From: Bryobacteraceae bacterium
GTDB lineage: Bacteria; Acidobacteriota; Terriglobia; Bryobacterales; Bryobacteraceae
Direction: 5' to 3'
Assembly: GCA_041394945.1 (NCBI GenBank)
Contig: JAWKHH010000003.1
Span: forward strand, 1,240,001-1,304,000
Length of the DNA stretch: 64,000 bases
The translations under genes were made by a program, and so were the position numbers. Of this stretch, positions 35,601 to 43,812 are shown piece by piece (within the stretch, counting starts at the first letter, position 1; every line of letters starts with the position of its first letter). Under the pieces are notes generated by a model. The model searched no databases and had not been told where the DNA came from. It saw only the letters and a list, made by a program, of their open reading frames with translations.

Positions 35601-37099
35601 CCCGCGCTATCGGTGGCGACGCCGATGGGATAGTTGAACGAGGCTTGCGTCGCCGGACCGGCATCGCCCGAGAAGCCAGGCTGTCCGTTGCCGGCGAATG
35701 TGGTGATGATGCCTTGCGGATTCACCCTGCGGATTCGCAGGTTCAAGCAGTCGGCGATGTACATGTTGCCGGCGCGATCGAACGCGAGTGACCGCGGGTA
35801 GTATAAAGACGCGTTGGTCGCCGGGCCGCCGTCGCCCGAGAACCCGTAGCGAGGACCGCCCGCCACCGTCACCGCGGAGCCGTCAGCATTCACGCGGACA
35901 ACGCGGTTGTTCTGAGCGTCCACGATGTACATCAGCCCGTCCGGACCGATCTTGATGTCCTGCGGCTGCAGCAGCAGGCTGTTCTCCGCCTTCAGGCCGT
36001 TGCTCGAGAACCGGAAGCGCCCGTTGCCGGCGAAAGTGGAAATCGACCGAAGCCCCTGCGGCAGCGCACGCACACGGCCGTTCGATGTGTCGGCGACGTA
36101 CATCGTGCCGGACGCGTCGAAGGCCACGCCCGATGGCCCCCCAAGCTCGGCGGCGCTGGGCGGACCGCTATCGCCGCTAAATCCGCGTGCGCCGGCGCCG
36201 GCCACCGTCGAGACCGACTGCGCATCAATGCGGCGGATCCGGTTGTTCCCGGGGTCGGCGACGTAGAGATTCCCCTGGCTATCGAACGCGATGCCTTTGG
36301 GGAAGCTGAAAGCCGCGCCGCCCGGAGCCCCGTCGGCGTAGCCCGGCCCGGATCCCGCGTAGGTGGTGATGACACCGTTTGCGCCAACGCGACGAATTCG
36401 GTGGTTGAAGGTGTCGGCGATGTAGAGGTTGCCGGAAGCGTCGAGCGCGATGCCGCTCGGCGTGTTCATTGAGGCTGCCGTTGCCGCGCCGCCGTCGCCG
36501 CCGAACGCCTCGCTCCCATTGCCGGCGACGGTGCTGATGACGCCCGCGGTGGTCACCTTGCGGATGCGGTGGTGGCGCGCGTCCGCGATATAGAGGTTGC
36601 CGGCGTTGTCGAAAGCCATCGCGAGAGGCGAGAAGACGGACGCTGCCGTGGCCGGTCCGCCATCACCGCTGAAGGGTTCCAGCCCGTTGCCGGCGACGGT
36701 GGAGATCGTGCCATCGGCGGCGACGCGGCGTACGCGGTTGTTGCCGGAGTCGGCGATGTAGATGGAGCCGTCCGGCGCCACGGCCACCCCCTGCGGGTAG
36801 CGGAGGCTCGCGTTGATGGCGGGTCCGCCATCGCCGGAAAAGGTGGCGAATCCGTTGCCGGCGATCACGGTGGTGACGCCTGAGCTGCCGATGCGGATCA
36901 CTTGATGACGGTCATAATCGGCGACGTAGACATTCCCGCCGCGATCGGCGGCAAGGCCGAAAACCTGGCCGAGCGCGGTGGCGGATGCGGTGGAGGTGGT
37001 GGGGAACGAGGCGTCGGTGCCCACTTCGGTGGTGATCACCTGCCCGAACACCGGCGCGGAGAAAACGAGCGCCAAGGGAAGCAAAGTTCTGGTGGTCAT
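32657..37099 (-). CDS. Secreted NHL-repeat beta-propeller protein with C-terminal TIGR03437-like domain
   Basis: 1480 residues with signal peptide (MTTRTLLPLALVFSAPVFGQ). Residues about 25-690 hold at least ten NHL repeats of about 55 residues with the pattern AGNG-x-x-GFSGDGGPA-x-x-A-x-L-x-x-P, followed by YIADSGNNRVRRV-like strands. They are followed by several BACON/Ig-like domains (about 690-1130: SLSFTAPAGGAPTSTKAVEV, ...GLTFTAVAQGGAP). The last 230 residues match the Solibacter-type domain TIGR03437 (VLNGASFAARLPVAPGSLISVFG, IPYDVPVNTQLQLLVQRG, VVTIYCTGLGVVSP). Likely extracellular; ligand unknown. Stop-to-stop neighbours are on opposite strands, so it is probably monocistronic. Confidence 0.9.
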   Translation of the reverse strand: MTTRTLLPLALVFSAPVFGQVITTEVGTDASFPTTSTASATALGQVFGLAADRGGNVYVADYDRHQVIRIGSSGVTTVIAGNGFATFSGDGGPAINASLRYPQGVAVAPDGSIYIADSGNNRVRRVAADGTISTVAGNGLEPFSGDGGPATAASVFSPLAMAFDNAGNLYIADARHHRIRKVTTAGVISTVAGNGSEAFGGDGGAATAASMNTPSGIALDASGNLYIADTFNHRIRRVGANGVITTYAGSGPGYADGAPGGAAFSFPKGIAFDSQGNLYVADPGNNRIRRIDAQSVSTVAGAGARGFSGDSGPPSAAELGGPSGVAFDASGTMYVADTSNGRVRALPQGLRSISTFAGNGRFRFSSNGLKAENSLLLQPQDIKIGPDGLMYIVDAQNNRVVRVNADGSAVTVAGGPRYGFSGDGGPATNASLYYPRSLAFDRAGNMYIADCLNLRIRRVNPQGIITTFAGNGQPGFSGDAGPATQASFNYPIGVATDSAGNVYISDSQNNRIRKVGLDGRISTIAGTGRFERNGDGPALQTSFGLPERLWIDANDRLYIADTYNHLVRTLTPEGNIRTLAGTGTPGYTGNGGPATAARVTAPISVTVTSNGTVLWAESFNHAIRAVLPDGTIAPFAGTGGVAGFAGDGGLALNALLNLPMSAIVDGSGVLHIADTLNNRVRRVLSVAPTADVSPKSLSFTAPAGGAPTSTKAVEVASSVAGLPFTATADAPWIQLSLANGNTPTAVAISVDPTNLAPGSYSGVVTIAAPLASAPALTVAVSAAISGAQPPKLSITKTNVQFAFLRGGDAGTETLAVANEGGGELEFAAAVETKSGGNWLTVTPANGAASAAQAGSVTLEANPAGLAAGTYTAMLKVTGTPEAAGAVELPVIMTVSAPTQKVLLSQTGLTFTAVAQGGAPLAQEVGILNGGSGSMPWTATSATLSGGPSWLTLTGNRGTVARPLADVSKMQVAVNAAGLAPGDYFGKVVVNAPGADNSPQTVTVLLNVLPAGTNPGPQIQPSGLIFAGSAAESPGSQSVAISNLTSAELSYGSSQTYLTPGTWLQVAPSNASVAPNAPVQIAVQPDFSKLPSGVSRAYLNLGFSDGSSRTVSILAVNGGATGTSGKGGRFADGCTPTSILLLSTSSQPTFSASLNQPTTLDMRVVDNCGDPVTPASGGAAVNATFNNGDPSLNLVHTQQGRWSATWQPRRAGSGSVRVTVTGFLALPNGRTLGNQTVLTASVTNGAAVPLVTPGAVLNGASFAARLPVAPGSLISVFGSQLALERALGGTPIPTSLAGTEVVLGGKAVPLLFASDGQLNAMIPYDVPVNTQLQLLVQRGEALSVGDPLSVAAAQPAIFTQNQQGTGQAAIVNGVTNVLADAANPVRPGDVVTIYCTGLGVVSPAIPTGTAAPSSPLSRTVEAVSVTIGGVAAQVTFAGLAPGFAGLYQVNAVVPGVAAGGAIPVTLGVAGQTSPEVTIAVQ

Positions 37100-37144
37100 G
37101 GTTCCTGCCGCCTAGTTTACGCCAATCGGCCGGCAGGCCACGTG

Positions 37145-38422
37145 TTAATTCCCGGTTCGCTTGGATTGCACATCGCGCTCGTATTGTTCGATTCGTCCGA
37201 ACCAGCCCGTGCCCGCCGGAACGTCCTCCGTGGCGCAGTAGTAATCCCATACGGCCGCCCATGGCAGCGACTTCGACTCTTCGAAAAGCGCCAGGCGCCG
37301 GGTGAAGTCGAGGGCGGCTTCGGCGTTTTCGAGAAGGCTGGTTGGCTCAAGCAGCGCGATGAGCAGGGCCTTGAGCAGATTACGCGTCCCGATCACCCAC
37401 GCGGCCACCCGGTTAATGCTTGCGTCGAAGTAGTCGAGCCCGAGGTGGATCCTCTCGCGCTTGCGGCTGCGCGCCACCTCCCGGGCGATCGCCTGGAGTT
37501 CGTCGTCGAGGATCACGACGTGGTCGCTGTCCCAACGTACGGGACGGCTGACGTGCAGGAGCAATCCGGGGCAGAACATGAGCACGGTGGAGATCTTCTC
37601 CGAGATTGTTTCGGTGGGATGATAGTGCCCGGCATCAAGGCACAGCAGTTTATGGCGCGAGACGGCGTAGGCGAGATAGAATTCGGCCGATCCGGCGGTG
37701 TAACTTTCGAGGCCGATGCCGAACAGCTTGGCTTCCACGGCGTCCAGCACGTGACGTTCGTCGAGGGGCTTGGCGAACATCCGGTCGAGCGAGTCCGTGA
37801 GGCGCTCGCGCGGACCGGTTCGATCGATGGGGATGTCCTTGTAGCCGTCCGGAATCCAGACGTTGACTACGGCGGGAGAACCGAGTTGGCGACCCATTTC
37901 AGCGCCGATCTCGCGGCAGGCGATGCCGTGTTCGACCCAGAAATTGCGGATGGCGGGGTCGGCGTGGGTGAGCGTGAAGCCGTCGTTGGCGAGCGGGTGC
38001 GAAAAGTAGGTGGGGTTGAAATCAAGCCCGAGGCCGTTGGTTTTCGCCCAGTCGATCCAGCTTTGGAAGTGGCGCGGCTCGATCTCGTTGCGCGCGACAG
38101 GCCGACCTCCGTTGTCGAGATAGGATGCGTGGAGGTTGAGGCGGTGGCGGCCGGGAACGAGCGCGAGCGCCATTTCGATATCGCGGCGGAGTTCGTCGAT
38201 GGAGCGCGCCTTACCTGGATAGTTGCCGGTGGCCTGAATGCCGCCGCCAGTGAGTCCGGCTCCAGCCGTCTCGAAGCCGCCGACGTCGTCACCCTGCCAG
38301 CAGTGGAGCGAGACCGGAATCGTGCGGAGCGCCTTCATCGCGGCCTCGGCGTCGACACCGAGCTCGGCGTAGCGTTCGCGGGCGAGTTCGAAGGCACGAT
38401 GGATGGTCTGGTTGTTTGCCAT
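37145..38422 (-). CDS. rhaA: L-rhamnose isomerase
   Basis: 425 residues, matching the family length. Diagnostic segments include IPVSLHCWQGDDVGGFE, GIQATGNYPGKARS, LNLHASYLDNGG, the metal-site region LCLDAGHYHPTETISEKIS, VSRPVRWDSDHVV and HLGLDYFDASINRVAAWVIG. It interconverts L-rhamnose and L-rhamnulose as the first step of rhamnose catabolism. No rhamnulokinase or aldolase gene lies beside it in this window, so the rest of the pathway must be elsewhere. The ribosome-binding site is weak. Confidence 0.96.
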   Translation of the reverse strand: MANNQTIHRAFELARERYAELGVDAEAAMKALRTIPVSLHCWQGDDVGGFETAGAGLTGGGIQATGNYPGKARSIDELRRDIEMALALVPGRHRLNLHASYLDNGGRPVARNEIEPRHFQSWIDWAKTNGLGLDFNPTYFSHPLANDGFTLTHADPAIRNFWVEHGIACREIGAEMGRQLGSPAVVNVWIPDGYKDIPIDRTGPRERLTDSLDRMFAKPLDERHVLDAVEAKLFGIGLESYTAGSAEFYLAYAVSRHKLLCLDAGHYHPTETISEKISTVLMFCPGLLLHVSRPVRWDSDHVVILDDELQAIAREVARSRKRERIHLGLDYFDASINRVAAWVIGTRNLLKALLIALLEPTSLLENAEAALDFTRRLALFEESKSLPWAAVWDYYCATEDVPAGTGWFGRIEQYERDVQSKRTGN

Positions 38423-38514
38423 TTGGTGTTTCCGTGTCGGAGGCCCGTGGCGAGGGCTGTGAGGTATCAGTTTACGCGATGCGGGCCGTGAACCGGCTGA
38501 GAAGGAGTGAAGAA

Positions 38515-38593
<79 letters not shown>

Positions 38594-38653
38594 ACAAACC
38601 AACTCCACAATCATACCACGCAACCGGCCCGCGGCAGTGATACGATATCCGCC

Positions 38654-39412
38654 ATGACCACCTCCCGAGTTGCTTTGGCTCTTCTCGTCACCGCATCACT
38701 CGCCTTCCCGGCCGATTTCTGGATCGCCAAAAAACCCGCCGATTGGTCCGAGAAAGACGCGAAGCGCCTTCTCACGCGCTCCCCTTGGGCCCACGAGATG
38801 TCCCTATCGATGGGAGGCATGGGAGGAGGCGGCATCGGTGCAGGCGGTGGAATGGGCGGCGGAGGTGGCGACGGCATGGCTGGCGGGGGCGGCATGGGCG
38901 GCGGCGGTGGCATGGGCGGCGGCGGTGGAATGGGCGGTGGCGGCGGCATGGGCGGCGGACGAGGCGGCCGTAGTGGGCGCGGCGGCGGCATGGAAGGCGG
39001 TCCAGCCGCTACCGCACTCACCGTCACCTGGGAAAGCGCGCCCCCGGTCCTCGAGGCCCGAGCGCGTCTCGAAAGCTCGTTCCCCATCAAGCAACTCGCC
39101 GCGCAGTACTACATCGTCTCCGTCTCCGGCATGCGGATGCCGATGCGTCCCGGCCAGGATCAGGAACAGCTCCGCCGGCGCCTGCTCAGCGCCGTCTCGC
39201 TCCATCGCAAAGGCAAGGACACCATCGCTCCCGCCGACGTCAAGGGCGTTCCCGGCGAAAAGTCGACCACTCTCTTCTATTTCTTCAAACGCGATGGCGC
39301 CATCACCGCCGAGGACAAGGAAATCGAGTTCGTCCAGAAGATGGGCCGAATGGAGGCCAAGACCAAGTTCAAGCTGAAGGACATGGTTTTCGACGGCGCC
39401 CTCGCGCTCTGA
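38654..39412 (+). CDS. Exported glycine-rich protein of unknown function
   Basis: 252 residues from the ATG at 38654, where a signal peptide begins (MTTSRVALALLVTASLAFPA); frames extending further upstream run through the tRNA gene and are rejected. The mature protein starts DFWIAKKPADWSEKDAKRLL followed by TRSPWAHEMSL, a motif I have seen in Acidobacterial exported proteins of unknown role. It then has about 60 residues of Gly/Met repeats, and a C-terminal half (LTVTWESAPPVLEARARLES, YYIVSVSGMRMP, EKSTTLFYFFKRDGAITAED) that looks like a compact beta domain. No enzyme motif recognised. Confidence 0.75.
   Translation: MTTSRVALALLVTASLAFPADFWIAKKPADWSEKDAKRLLTRSPWAHEMSLSMGGMGGGGIGAGGGMGGGGGDGMAGGGGMGGGGGMGGGGGMGGGGGMGGGRGGRSGRGGGMEGGPAATALTVTWESAPPVLEARARLESSFPIKQLAAQYYIVSVSGMRMPMRPGQDQEQLRRRLLSAVSLHRKGKDTIAPADVKGVPGEKSTTLFYFFKRDGAITAEDKEIEFVQKMGRMEAKTKFKLKDMVFDGALAL
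38811..38995 (+). repeat. In-frame GGC/GGT-ATGGGC minisatellite
   Basis: Tandem units of about 18 bp (GGCGGCGGTGGCATGGGC and variants) repeated within the glycine-rich protein and encoding GGGGMG. Unit lengths are multiples of three, so copy-number change would keep the frame. Confidence 0.85.
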
Positions 39413-39457
39413 TTCCGCTGGCGCCGCCCCGCCCCACCGCGCGACAATCGAGGTTCT

Positions 39458-40393
39458 ATGGTCGTCGTCATGGAGGTCAACGCCACTGAGCAGCAGGTGG
39501 AAGACGTCATCGGGCGCATGCTCGACATGGGCTTCAACCCCAGCCGCACCACCGGCGAGAGCCAGACTATCATTGCCGGAGTCGGCCACGGCGCTGTCGA
39601 CCTTGCTTCGTTCCTCGCCATGCCCGGCGTCCGCGAGGCTCACCGGATCAGTTCGCCCTACAAGCTCGCCAGCCGCTTGTGGAAGCCCGAACGGACACAG
39701 GTTCAACTCGGTGGCGTCACCATCGGCGCCGGCCTCGTCCTCATCGTCCGCGCCTCCGCCGCCCAATCGCCCGCCGCGGCCGCCGCCGGAGCGCATGGGA
39801 TCGCCGTTACGGCGGCCAAAGTCCGCTTCGGCTACGAAGCCGTACCGCCCGAAAAGCTTCGCGACACAGAAGCGGCCGCCTCCGCCCACGGACTGTTCAC
39901 GGTCGTCGAAATCATGGATCCGGCTCGGGTCGGCGCGCTATCGGAGAACGCCGCCGGGTTCCTCGTAGCCGCTCCGCAGATGGAGAATCTCACGCTTCTC
40001 CGCGCCCTCGGCCGCCAGCGCAAACCGGTGATCCTCGAACGCGGCCTCGCCTCCACCATCGACGATTGGCTCATGGCCGCCGACGCCATACTCTCCGGAG
40101 GCAACGGCAGCGTCGTCCTCTGCGAGCGAGGCATCAAGACCTTCGACCCCGCCGCCTCCACCATGGACATCTCCGCCATTCCGTCCATCCACAAACTGTC
40201 CCACCTCCCCGTCATCGCCGATCCCCTCCGCGGAACCGGCAAACGCGACCGTGTTCTCGACATGGGCCGCGCCGCCATTGCCGCCGGAGCCGCCGGTCTC
40301 GTTACCGACGCCGGACCCGATCTCGCAGAAAACGCCCGCCAATGGCGCACGCTGGCCGAAGCCCTCCGCCCCGCCACCGGGATGCTAGCATAG
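39458..40393 (+). CDS. DAHP synthase-like protein with degenerate active site
   Basis: 311 residues. The N-terminal 70 residues resemble the regulatory ferredoxin-like domain of type I-beta DAHP synthases (MVVVMEVNATEQQVEDVIGR, IAGVGHG). The barrel keeps family landmarks such as KPVILERGLASTIDDWLMAA, GNGSVVLCERGIKTFD and HLPVIADP. Yet the catalytic and metal-binding signatures are lost: the GPCSVE metal-Cys loop is replaced by VRASAAQS (about 97-104), the KPRTSPYSFQG phosphate loop by KVRFGYEAV (121-129), DPSHSGG by DPLRGTG (255-261), and the metal Glu segment EVHP by DAGP (284-287). DAHP synthesis is therefore unlikely. It ends 17 bp before thioredoxin reductase on the same strand. Confidence 0.82.
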   Translation: MVVVMEVNATEQQVEDVIGRMLDMGFNPSRTTGESQTIIAGVGHGAVDLASFLAMPGVREAHRISSPYKLASRLWKPERTQVQLGGVTIGAGLVLIVRASAAQSPAAAAAGAHGIAVTAAKVRFGYEAVPPEKLRDTEAAASAHGLFTVVEIMDPARVGALSENAAGFLVAAPQMENLTLLRALGRQRKPVILERGLASTIDDWLMAADAILSGGNGSVVLCERGIKTFDPAASTMDISAIPSIHKLSHLPVIADPLRGTGKRDRVLDMGRAAIAAGAAGLVTDAGPDLAENARQWRTLAEALRPATGMLA

Positions 40394-40410
40394 TCGAGTC
40401 CCCTCTTATC

Positions 40411-41328
40411 ATGCGAAACGTCGTAATTATCGGCTCCGGCTGCGCCGGAAATACAGCGGCTGTCTATGCCGCTCGCGCCAGCCTCAAACCGCTAGTCGTC
40501 GCCGGCCACGAGCCCGGCGGCCAGTTGTCGCTCACCACCCTGGTGGAGAATTTTCCTGGTTTTCCCGAAGGTATCGACGGGCCTGTTCTCGTCGAAAACA
40601 TCAAGAAACAGGCGGAAAACTTCGGCGCTGAGTTCAAACACGGCTCCGTGATCGAAGCCGACCTCTCGAAACGCCCCTTCCGCCTCAACATCGACGGCGA
40701 ATGGGTGGAGACACGCACCCTTATCGTCGCCAGCGGCGCCTCCGCGCGATGGCTCAACCTGCCTTCCGAACAGAAGCTCATCGGCCACGGCGTCAGCTCC
40801 TGCGCCACCTGCGACGGCTTCTTCTATCGCGGGAAGCAGATCATGGTCATCGGCGGCGGCGACTCGGCCATGGAAGAAGCCAACTTTCTCACCCGGTTCG
40901 GCGACAAGGTGATGCTCGTCCATCGGCGCGAAGAGTTCCGTGCGTCGAAGATCATGCTCGACCGCGCCCGCGCCAACCCGAAGATCGAGTTCGTCACCAA
41001 CAGCGTCGTCGAAGAAGTGGAAGGCGGCGAGGTCGTCACCGGCGTGAAGTTACGCAACCTGGTTACCGGCGAAGTCACACAGCGTCCCGTGGACGGCTTC
41101 TTCGTCGCCATCGGCCACATCCCCAACACCAAGATTTTCCGGGGCCAGCTCGATTTGGACGCCGACGGCTATATCGTCTCCCACGGCGGCGCCCGCACCA
41201 ACGTCACCGGCGTATTTCACGCGGGCGACGTGCAGGACCGCATCTATCGCCAGGCGATCACGGCCGCCGGAGCCGGATGCATGGCCGCCATCGAAGCCGA
41301 GCGTTTTCTAGAGGCCGAAGGCCACTAG
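40411..41328 (+). CDS. trxB: Thioredoxin reductase
   Basis: 305 residues from the ATG at 40411; the frame is open much further upstream, but homology starts here (MRNVVIIGSGCAGNTAAVYA). FAD-binding GSGCAG, redox centre CATC (SSCATCDGFFYRG), NADPH-binding GGGDSAMEEA, and C-terminal FHAGDVQD. The enzyme reduces thioredoxin with NADPH in the cytoplasm. The Cys in the first glycine motif (usually Pro) is a minor variation. No thioredoxin gene is adjacent. Confidence 0.95.
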   Translation: MRNVVIIGSGCAGNTAAVYAARASLKPLVVAGHEPGGQLSLTTLVENFPGFPEGIDGPVLVENIKKQAENFGAEFKHGSVIEADLSKRPFRLNIDGEWVETRTLIVASGASARWLNLPSEQKLIGHGVSSCATCDGFFYRGKQIMVIGGGDSAMEEANFLTRFGDKVMLVHRREEFRASKIMLDRARANPKIEFVTNSVVEEVEGGEVVTGVKLRNLVTGEVTQRPVDGFFVAIGHIPNTKIFRGQLDLDADGYIVSHGGARTNVTGVFHAGDVQDRIYRQAITAAGAGCMAAIEAERFLEAEGH

Positions 41329-41441
41329 CTCCCCGCCCTTCCTAGCCGGGTTCTCCAGCCCCGCGCCGCCCCTCCCAATCCGAGGGAACGAACCAAACAT
41401 CCGCCGCTCGTCTGAGCGAAAAAGCGCGATAATGCAACACG

Positions 41442-43793
41442 ATGACCGATTTCGAAAAGCTTGGCGTCTTCTACCTCGGGCAAGCCGTCGAACCCGCCGC
41501 CAACACCCGCGGTGAACTTCTCCTCTACGATTCGAAGGACCTCGTCACTCACGCCGTCTGCGTCGGCATGACGGGCTCCGGCAAGACCGGCCTTTGCATC
41601 GGCCTGCTCGAGGAAGCCGCCATCGACGGCATCCCGGCCATCGTCATCGATCCCAAGGGCGACCTCGCCAACCTACTGCTCACGTTCCCGGAGTTACGCC
41701 CGGAAGACTTCGCCCCCTGGGTCAATCCCGAGGACGCCCAGCGCAAGGGCCTTTCGACGGCGGACTACGCCGCCCAGCAGGCCCAGCTCTGGAAAGACGG
41801 CCTCGCCAAGTGGGGCCAGGACGGTGACCGCATCCGCCGGCTCCAAAACTCCGCAGACTTCTCCATCTACACGCCCGGCTCCACCGCCGGCCGCCCCGTG
41901 TCGATCCTCAAGTCCTTTGGCGCGCCTTCGGCCGAACTCGCCGACGATCGCGAGGAGATGCGAGACCGCGTCAACGGCACCGCCACGGCCCTGCTCTCCC
42001 TTGTCGGCATCGACGCCGACCCCGTCCAGAGCCGCGAGCACATCCTCATCGCCACGATCCTCGACACCGCCTGGCGCGAAGGCCGCAACCTCGATCTCGC
42101 CGCGCTCGTCCAGCAAGTCCAGACCCCGCCCGTAACTCGCATCGGCGTCCTCGACTTAGAAGCCTTCTATCCCGAAAAAGAGCGCTTCAAGCTGGCCATG
42201 GCGTTGAATAACCTGCTTGCCTCGCCGGGCTTCGACGTCTGGCTCCATGGCGATTCGCTGGACCCCGCCTCGCTCCTTTACACCGCCGAGGGCAAGCCCC
42301 GCATCGCGATCTTTTCAATCGCGCACCTCTCAGACGCTGAGCGCATGTTTTTCGTCTCGCTCCTGCTCAATCAGGTCTTGAGCTGGATGCGGTCCCAGCC
42401 CGGCACCACCAGCCTCCGCGCCCTCCTCTACATGGACGAGATCTTCGGCTACTTCCCGCCCGTGGCCAATCCGCCGTCCAAGAAGCCCCTGCTCACGCTG
42501 CTCAAGCAGGCGCGCGCGTTCGGCGTCGGCGTCGTGCTCGCCACCCAGAACCCCGTCGACCTCGACTACAAAGGACTCGCCAACTGCGGCACCTGGTTCA
42601 TCGGCCGCCTCCAGACGGATCGCGACAAACAGCGCGTCCTCGACGGCCTCGAAGGCGCCGCGCTTGGGCAAGGCGGCAAGTTCGATCGCGCCGCCATGGA
42701 GCAGACCCTCGCCGGACTCGGCAACCGGATCTTCCTGCTCAACAACGTTCATGACGACCGGCCGGAGTTATTTGAAACCCGCTGGGTGCTGTCTTATTTG
42801 CGCGGACCCATGACGCGCACGCAGATCAAGAAACTCATGGAAGGCCGGCGAGAGCCTGAGACCGCCGCCCGCCCCACGCCCGTCTCCAAGGCCTCCGTGA
42901 AACCCGTCATCCCGCCCGACATCGACGAGCGCTTCGTTCCCATCCGCGGCTCGGCCTCCGGGTCCGCCTACCAGCCGGTGATCTGCGGCGCCGCCAGCAT
43001 CCGCTTCGTCGACACGAAGAAGGGCGTCGACGAGTGCCGCGATGTCGTCTTTGTCGCCCCTGTTTCCGATGGCGCGGTGGCCGTCAACTGGGAAGAAGCC
43101 GCCGAGGCGGAGTTCTCCATCGAAGAACTCGAGGCGGCTCCCGCGGAAGGCGCCGCCTACACCGATTTGCCCGCCGCCGCCGCGCAAGCCAAGAACTATA
43201 AGACCTTCCAGCGCGACTTCGCCAACTGGCTCTACGCCGCCCAGTCCTACGACCTCTACACGAGCCCATCCACCAGCGAGACCTCACGTCCGGGCGAGAA
43301 GGAGCGCGATTTTCGCATCCGCGTCCAACAGACTGCCCGCGAGCAGCGCGATCTTGCCGTCGAAAAGCTCCGCCATCAATACGCGTCCAAATTGAAGCCG
43401 CTCGAGGACCGTCTTTTCCGCGCCAAACAGGCTGTGCAGAAGGAGAAGCAGCAAGCCTCGTCGCAAACCATGAACACCGTGCTCAACGTGGGGATGAGCG
43501 TCTTCGGCGCCATCTTCGGCGGCGGCCGCCGCGGCTCCAGCGTCACCAAGGTCATCTCGGGCGCTCGTTCGGCGGGCCGCGCCTACGAGCAGCGCCAGGA
43601 TGTCGACCGCGCCGAAGACACCGTCGAGCGCATTGAGGAACAGATCCAGGCCATGCAGGCGGACCTGCAGAGCCAGATCGATCAGCTCGCCGCTGCGCCG
43701 GATCCGCTCACCGAGCCGCTCGAGACAACTTCGATCAAGCCGAAGAAGACCAACATCGCCGTAAAGACCGTCGGCCTCGTCTGGCAGGCCTAG
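41442..43793 (+). CDS. HerA/FtsK-superfamily ATPase with C-terminal coiled coil
   Basis: 783 residues. Walker A GMTGSGKT (42-49) with IDPKGDLANLL nearby, Walker B ALLYMDEIFG (327-336), sensor-like ATQNPVDLDYKG, and an arginine-rich RLQTDRDK segment: the HerA/VirB4-like (DUF87/DUF853-type) layout. The C-terminal 200 residues contain two coiled coils (about 620-680 and 715-765) around a glycine-rich hydrophobic stretch (MNTVLNVGMSVFGAIFGGGRRG), which may attach to membrane. Possible roles are DNA translocation or moving surface or secreted polymers; no partner nuclease (NurA) is nearby, so defence or repair roles are unproven. Confidence 0.85.
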   Translation: MTDFEKLGVFYLGQAVEPAANTRGELLLYDSKDLVTHAVCVGMTGSGKTGLCIGLLEEAAIDGIPAIVIDPKGDLANLLLTFPELRPEDFAPWVNPEDAQRKGLSTADYAAQQAQLWKDGLAKWGQDGDRIRRLQNSADFSIYTPGSTAGRPVSILKSFGAPSAELADDREEMRDRVNGTATALLSLVGIDADPVQSREHILIATILDTAWREGRNLDLAALVQQVQTPPVTRIGVLDLEAFYPEKERFKLAMALNNLLASPGFDVWLHGDSLDPASLLYTAEGKPRIAIFSIAHLSDAERMFFVSLLLNQVLSWMRSQPGTTSLRALLYMDEIFGYFPPVANPPSKKPLLTLLKQARAFGVGVVLATQNPVDLDYKGLANCGTWFIGRLQTDRDKQRVLDGLEGAALGQGGKFDRAAMEQTLAGLGNRIFLLNNVHDDRPELFETRWVLSYLRGPMTRTQIKKLMEGRREPETAARPTPVSKASVKPVIPPDIDERFVPIRGSASGSAYQPVICGAASIRFVDTKKGVDECRDVVFVAPVSDGAVAVNWEEAAEAEFSIEELEAAPAEGAAYTDLPAAAAQAKNYKTFQRDFANWLYAAQSYDLYTSPSTSETSRPGEKERDFRIRVQQTAREQRDLAVEKLRHQYASKLKPLEDRLFRAKQAVQKEKQQASSQTMNTVLNVGMSVFGAIFGGGRRGSSVTKVISGARSAGRAYEQRQDVDRAEDTVERIEEQIQAMQADLQSQIDQLAAAPDPLTEPLETTSIKPKKTNIAVKTVGLVWQA

Positions 43794-43812
43794 CGGCCCG
43801 GCGGCCCGGCGA

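Noticed and set aside
36902..38491. Plus-strand frame opposite rhaA
   Set aside because: rhaA is certain; the opposite frame is a shadow.
38811..38995. CRISPR-like tandem repeat
   Set aside because: Units are contiguous without spacers and keep a reading frame; it is a coding minisatellite.
39679..40410. Upstream extension of the thioredoxin reductase frame
   Set aside because: Arg/His-rich out-of-frame reading of the DAHP synthase-like gene; trxB homology begins at 40411.
41442..43793. HerA-NurA type defence system
   Set aside because: Only the HerA-like ATPase is present; no NurA, nuclease, SIR2 or other effector gene is adjacent.
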